64,000 nt of DNA from Zygaena filipendulae. Taxonomy: Eukaryota; Arthropoda; Insecta; Lepidoptera; Zygaenidae. Shown here in pieces: positions 58,372-64,000 of this stretch. How positions within the stretch are numbered: position 1 is the first letter of the stretch; each line of letters opens with the position of its first letter. The position numbers were made by a program, and so were the translations under genes. The stretch lies in the NCBI GenBank assembly GCA_907165275.2, contig OU015655.1, forward strand, positions 10,242,501 through 10,306,500, read 5' to 3'. Under the pieces are notes generated by a model. It had not been told where the DNA came from. It saw only the letters and a program-made list of their open reading frames with translations, and ran no database searches.

Positions 58372-59223
58372 GTAAGTTTAAAGGTCACCATTTGCCTCTG
58401 CTGTGGTCACAATTTAATCCTAACGTAACCTCTGTTCCCCATAACAAAAGGCCGATTGTAATCGGGCGATTTAAACAATTTAGCTGCGACATACCTATTT
58501 ATATTACTTCGTTCCCAAGTTTTTTAATCTAACTAGATTAACTGCAGTTCTTCAAGTTGTTTCTTTGCTGATTAAACTAATAGCATAGTCATTTATAATG
58601 CCGTCTGTTCACTGAAAAGCCGGTATAGATATTCTGTTTATTTACTCGCTTGGAGGCGTTTCAATTAAACTTAAAGTGGTTTACGCTACGGTTTATTATG
58701 TTTATTGTGTTTAATTAAACCTAACATTGTGTTCACGACATATTGTAAGTGTCCTTAAGTTTTGCGCAAATAACTTAGAACTTGGGCTATGCACGTAGCG
58801 GCCTTCGGCGGTGATATAAGAGTAATTTAAAAAAATTCCGAGTGTTTCCACAACGTTTGGCTTCTTGTCCTTACTCCAACTCACTTCTAAGTTCTAGTCC
58901 TTGCCTGCGATGAATGCCATAACACTTAACAGAAAGTTGAACAACTAATCCTTAGGAAATACAGTATACCTTGTTACTTAACATAAACTTACTTAGTTTG
59001 TACAAAAAAGTCTAGATGTACAATTAATTATTAACAAAAAAATATACTGTCACGTTTAGCGTGAGGTAACGCTCACTTTTAACATTGATTGCATCATTGG
59101 TCACAAGACTCACAACTCACAACTGAGAAAATACGAACACAAGTAACCTAACAGAAATTTTATATCAATTTTGCGTTACCTGTGTTCGTATAAGGTATGT
59201 TTAATATCAACTTTACATCAACA

Positions 59224-59415
59224 CTAGCTGTTCCCCGCAGTTTCGAAGGGGAACAGCGGGACAGCGGGAATTCCGCATTATACAGTATAGCCTCTATGAC
59301 ACTCACAAAAAACCTGGCTTTCTATTGGTAAAATAATTTTTAAAATCGATTCAGTGGATCCACAGATTACGCCCTACAACCTCACAAAGTCACGAATTTT
59401 ACCTCCATATAGTAA
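59224..59415 (+). repeat. CCGCGG-head repeat, beta tail
   Basis: CTAGCTGTTCCCCGCAGTTTCG, an internal 'aggggaacagcgggacagcgggaattcc' disturbance, 'ttaaaatcgattcagtggatccacagattac', end 'ttacctccatatagtaaaatacta'. Confidence 0.78.
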
Positions 59416-59417
59416 AA

Positions 59418-59650
59418 TACTAGCTGTCCCCCGCAATTTCATCCGCGGTAATTTCGGAGTTCCCGCGGAGGTTGCGGGAAAAAAGTACTATATGTCCTTC
59501 AGTTCCAGAGGGAATTCCGGGATAAAAACTATCCTATCTTTTAAGTTAGACCATATTATAAATGGTTGCAAAATTTTATCAAAATCCGTTCAGTAGTTTC
59601 GGAGTCCATCGCGGACAAACAACGTGACACGTGATTTATATATATTAAGA
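59418..59650 (+). repeat. CCGCGG-head repeat, variant tail
   Basis: CTAGCTGTCCCCCGCAATTTCATCCGCGGTAATTTCGGAG, TTCCCGCGGAGG, a second 'gagggaattccgggataaaaa', and 'atcaaaatccgttcagtagtttcgga'. It ends in 'gacacgtgatttatatatatta', which is then directly repeated. Confidence 0.72.
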
Positions 59651-61448
59651 TGACACGTGATTTATATATATTAGATACATAAGATAAGATAAGATTATAA
59701 GATAAGATTAGAATAGACGTGTGTATTTTTGGCGAAAGGGATTGTCCACATCAATGGTATTACCTATTAAATTTCGCGTTTTGGTTAAATATTCTGAAAT
59801 ATTACTATTACTTTACTCATCTCACATAGGTATATAGTTCCATTACTACAGTAGCATGAATATGCCATATCCGAGAGATATAATAAGTGTAACTAAAAAA
59901 TATTAACATTTGATGCCGCAAAGGACGCCAGCGAAACTAATTGAAAGTGCAAATTCGGAAATGAAATGGCGTGCAGTTTGTGCCATGCCGTGTCACGGCT
60001 TTGGTGTGAAGCTGTCAACAGCAATTAATTTGCGGCTTAAATGCGGTTGATATTGATCGACAGTAAGGGTTTGCGCAGACCAAATACGAAAATATACGAG
60101 TAAAGCTGTAGGTATCTATGGCTATAGCTGTATAGTTGGATTTTGAAGTAAAAGTATTCGAGAACTTTCCTCTCGTTCTGTGTTAACTTTGATAATATTA
60201 TGTTGACACTAGCTTTTATTCGTTTTTTCATCCGATATGTCAAGGTCTCGGGGACAAGTATTAAAAAATACCCTATATTGATTTCCTTCACATTTACCCG
60301 GTGGATTAAATATACAAATCCGTTCGGCCGTTGTAGCGTGTTTGGGCATTACCTAAGCGCGCGATCGCATTAGGTATTTATGTATTTTGCGGCTTTCTAG
60401 CTCAATTAGCGTCTGATACTTCTAGTTTTAGGTAAACAGGTACTGGAAAAAAAATCTTTCGTCGAAAAAATTTGTTACAGTCGCTAACGATGCATCGCGC
60501 TGATCACTACATAGTATAAAACAAAGTCGCTTTCTCGTACTACGCTAACGCGCCGCAGGAATTATATGTGGCAAGACCCTTATCGAAGTAAGGGTGTAGC
60601 AGACCTGTTACACACGAGTAGAACTGACGACCTAAATAGTCAACCTAGTCAACTGCAACCTAAACGCCTAATAGAATGTTACACTTTACGAGTGTTTTGA
60701 CGCAGTCGCGGTGGTTAATCAGGTAATGCAATTTAATATATAACAGTTGTGTGCCACCCATTTACCTAAATGTAGCATATGTGGCATATTAACATCTACT
60801 CACATAATATAAATGATGGTTGCCGAATATCATAATGAAATATTGCCTTTGGAGTATTATATTATCTGTGCCTTTGGGATCCGGCGATATTATGTTTGTT
60901 GAATGAGGTGTAGCAACACCCCAAACGTTCTATGGCAGGGTGCTGTCAGAATATATACACATCAAGTCGTACCGGTTCATTTAACGTATAAAAATCGAAA
61001 GGGAAAGTTTTTGAACACGGTTTTACTTTAGTTTCTGGTCAATTACCTACCGAGTACCAACGTACTTCAATGTGTCAACTGTCAACCTTTCTGTTCATTA
61101 ATATGAGAGAAAAACGTGCAGCTGGAAAATTTTTAAGAATAGGTTTTTGACAGTTCTAACGCTTTATATTTGCTGTCACCTTACCTCAAATTTCTCCGAA
61201 CAGTGTGAGAGAGATATAAATGCAGCTCGTACAGATAAAGTTATTGTTTGCAATATTTAACTTAGTATTTGTTTTGATAAATAACTGTCATAACACGAAT
61301 AACATGTAACGATATACTACATAACGAAAGTCGATCCCGGTCTCAGTAAAAAAGTCTTCGACCGTATTTATAAATAAATCTATACATACTGGATGCGTTA
61401 TCAAGTCTACGGAATACAGAATATATTGCTACATAATATAAGCTCATT

Positions 61449-62440
61449 CAATCAAATCAAATCAAATCAAAAATATCTTTATTCAAGTAATCCTTTACAG
61501 GCGCTTTTGAATAGTCATTCAATGATACAACAGTAACAGTAATACTAATGATAAAAAAAAAGAGATGGATGGATTGCATCATCCGGCGTCAATGTGTATA
61601 CTTATTAGATAAAATAATTAACTATTTTGATCAAATTCTAATTTACAAATCATTAAATTATTAAATAATTAAATTAATCAAATAATCATTTCCAAAATAT
61701 CAATAAATAAATAAAATAATTAAGTCCATGCAGACTTATCGCTCATGTAAGCGTCCGTAGTGTAGTACCCTTTTTTTAATAAAAAACTTTTTATGGTACT
61801 TTTAAACTTTCCAAATGGTAGATCCAAAATAGATTTGGGAATTCTATTATAGAAATGTACACCTTGAACCGTAAAAGAGCGGTGAATCTTTTGCAATCTA
61901 AACGATGGCAACATTAAATTGTCTTTGTTTCTTGTATTAAAACCATGCACGTTGCTATGTTTATTATAGCAATGTATGTTTTGACGCACATAAATTACAC
62001 AATTATAAATATACTGTGAAGCTACTGTCAGAATCCCAATTTCTTTGAACAACTCTCTAAGAGAAATGCGAGTGTTCAACTTGTAAATGGATCTTACTGC
62101 TCTCTTTTGAAGAATGAAAATAGTCTCAATGTTAGCTGCTTTTCCCCAGAGCAGTAAGCCATAAGACATTACGCTATGGAAATAGCTGAAATATACAAGG
62201 CGCGCAGTTTCAACATCTGTTAATAGACGGACCTTTCTTATGGCATAGGCCGCTGAACTGAGCCTATTAGCCAAGGCTCTAATCTGAGGATCCCATTGTA
62301 GTTTGGAATCAAGTGTTATCCCCAAGAATACAGTTGACTCCACCAGTTCTAGCCTGTCACCATTTAACATAATGTCTTTATTTGATGATTTTACAGTCGA
62401 AAGAGAGCAATTTAAGGAGCGTTTATAAATACGTGCCTAA
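61449..62440 (-). mobile_element. 5'-truncated LINE (Jockey/CR1-like) with reverse-transcriptase C-terminus
   Basis: Minus strand. An open frame from about 62440 to a stop just before 61720 encodes the end of a non-LTR reverse transcriptase: FLGITLDSKLQWDPQIRALA (a 'thumb'-region signature), SYFHSVMSYGLLLWGKA, LQKRAVRSIYKL and QGVHFYNRIPKS. It is followed by about 250 bp of 3' UTR and ends in a TTGATT-type tail, (TCAAA)n on the plus strand at 61449-61471. The endonuclease and catalytic YxDD parts are missing, so it is a dead 5'-truncated insertion. Clade is by general resemblance only. It lies antisense within WDR47. Confidence 0.88.
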
Positions 62441-62915
62441 GTTTGGGCCTAGGATGTATTGTCTCCTCTGTGAGGTTAATGATTGTTGTTTTTAGAGTAT
62501 TCCACCGAGGAGACGATGAATTTGGGGTAACGTGTCGACTAAAAACGTTTATCACTTTTAACGGAGGGTTTATCGAGCTAATGCAAACTTGACATTAAAT
62601 CTTGTCATTACTAAGCAAAAGCATATTACTAACACACATGCTTACTTACCAACTTTATATTAATATGATTTCACCCGCATGTATTTCGGGACTCCCTCGA
62701 GAACGCTAAAAAGTATCCAATGTCAGTCGGGGATAGATACTACAGTACCATGCATCCATAAGTAAAATAATTTATATTATGCAATCAGTTCACATACATC
62801 ACCTACATCCAAACTTTACTTCTTCATGATATTATACAATGGGGCGGACAAGTAAAGCCTCGGTACTTCGACCCTTGGGATCTTTTGTAACATATGATAT
62901 TCATAATATTAATTT

Positions 62916-63117
62916 GACGACCGAATTGGCGCAGTAGGTCACCACGCCTGCCCGCTAATCAGTAGGTTCCGGGTTTGATTCCCGGTGGGGATGGACTTTG
63001 TGTGTATATAATATTATGATTGCTATATAAATGTAATAATATCTAGTATCTATATAACACGTATGCTGGGTTTCCAGTATACAAACTTGCTTAGTGTGGG
63101 ATCAAGTAGATCTGTCA
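62916..63117 (+). mobile_element. tRNA-derived SINE
   Basis: Pol III A box TTGGCGCAGTAGG at 62926-62938 and B box GGTTTGATTCC at 62972-62982 are spaced as in a tRNA. The body ends 'gcttagtgtgggatcaagtagatctgt', a 3' module also found at 54727. The acceptor stem does not pair, so it is not a tRNA gene. Confidence 0.78.
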
Positions 63118-63168
63118 TAAATGCAAATGTCAGTTTATTAGTTTGTTACGCTTTCACGCCTTAACCGT

Positions 63169-63250
63169 TTATTTATTTATTTATTCACAAATATAAATAT
63201 ACAAATGGCTAAACTTAATGCCTTGCGACATTCTCTACCAGTTAACCACC
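63169..63250 (-). mobile_element. LINE 3'-end fragment
   Basis: On the minus strand 'ggtggttaactggtagagaatgtcgcaaggcattaagtttagccatttg', ending in (AAATAAAT)n. It is the typical 3' end of an abundant lepidopteran LINE. Immediately preceded by an alpha-type scrap (63121-63168). Confidence 0.65.
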
Positions 63251-63392
63251 GGATTGAGAGTAAAATAAATTAAGTATGATACTTAAAAAAATACAGGAAT
63301 AAAAGAATGAGTAACGACGGAAATAAGTTGAGAGCGATACCAATAAACAACAATCATCAATTAAATTATCAATTAAACAAAAAGGTGACTAA

Positions 63393-63629
63393 CGGCCGCA
63401 CTCAGAGTCGACTTTAATGATTACTTAGTTAAGTATAGATTTTTAAAACAAAACTGCCGCAGTCAGAGACGTTCAGTAAATTAATGTTAATTGGCATTTA
63501 ATGAGATGTAACTTAATTAGTTAAATGCCAATTAACATTAATTTATTAAACTTGTCTGATTGCGCTGGTTTTGTTTTAAAAATCTATACTTAACTAAGTA
63601 ATCATTAAAGTCGACTCTGACTGCGGCGG
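63393..63629. mobile_element. 237-bp hairpin MITE, copy 2
   Basis: Same length as the copy at 38718 and nearly identical: CGGCCGCACTCAGAGTCGAC to GTCGACTCTGACTGCGGCGG. Flanked by TAA on both sides. It sits 128 bp upstream of exon J. Confidence 0.9.
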
Positions 63630-63649
63630 TAAGTTGTTACCGTTTAACC

Positions 63650-63955
<306 letters not shown>

Positions 63956-64000
63956 TGAATACTATGGGGAGTAAAATAAAACGTTATTCGTTATGGTCCG

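Noticed and set aside
62916..62995. Possible tRNA gene
   Set aside because: A and B boxes are present, but acceptor-stem and anticodon-arm pairing fail and the sequence continues into a shared repeat body, so it is a SINE head.

Overview
The window is eukaryotic and almost certainly from a moth or butterfly. Both genes are intron-rich with GT-AG introns, the introns are AT-rich, and they are packed with repeats I associate with Lepidoptera: the CCGCGGTTTCACCCGCG / GGAGTTCCCGCGGGAATTCC short interspersed elements, an 'aaggctccgta...caaaaggaaaaa' repeat, a 'cttcaaaaaggaggaggt' repeat, a tRNA-headed SINE and Jockey/CR1-like LINE 3' ends. This assignment rests on recognition of repeats and protein families, not on a database search.

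Two genes lie head to head. On the minus strand, 378-5782 holds eight exons of a DNAJC11-type mitochondrial J-protein: J domain with HPD, then the middle region. Its 3' end is off the left edge. On the plus strand, from 9618 to beyond the right edge, is a WDR47 (nemitin) homologue. One large exon (9636-11089) encodes LisH and CTLH; two small exons follow (11395-11499, 13737-13782). After a 13.9-kb intron comes a block of three exons (27662-27903, 27983-28400, about 35380-35931) coding for a basic, Ser/Arg-rich segment. Four WD40 exons follow (48477-48703, 54225-54402, 58228-58371, 63758-63913). The last WD40 repeats lie outside the window. All splice phases I could test join in frame.

The most interesting gene-level observation is that the three middle exons form a phase-0-bounded cassette that starts with its own ATG. 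Exons 1-3 could join directly to the WD40 exons, giving a protein close to the usual WDR47 length (about 920 residues). Transcription from internal promoters would instead give LisH/CTLH-less isoforms. A TATA box plus two TCATTC initiator-like motifs at 33936-33969, followed by a short ORF with a splice donor, could be one such internal promoter.

The rest is intron filled with repeats: an exact 100-bp-period satellite of 11 units (23901-24990) containing a TGATCACGTGATCA palindrome; a MITE-like family carrying paired TGACGTCA (CRE-type) sites (four copies); two 237-bp near-perfect hairpin elements (38718, 63393); other foldback elements; a 5'-truncated LINE (61449-62440); and dozens of head-sharing, tail-swapping short repeats, including a locally tandem cluster at 43613-44420. 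I see no rRNA, CRISPR, functional tRNA or virus-like genes.
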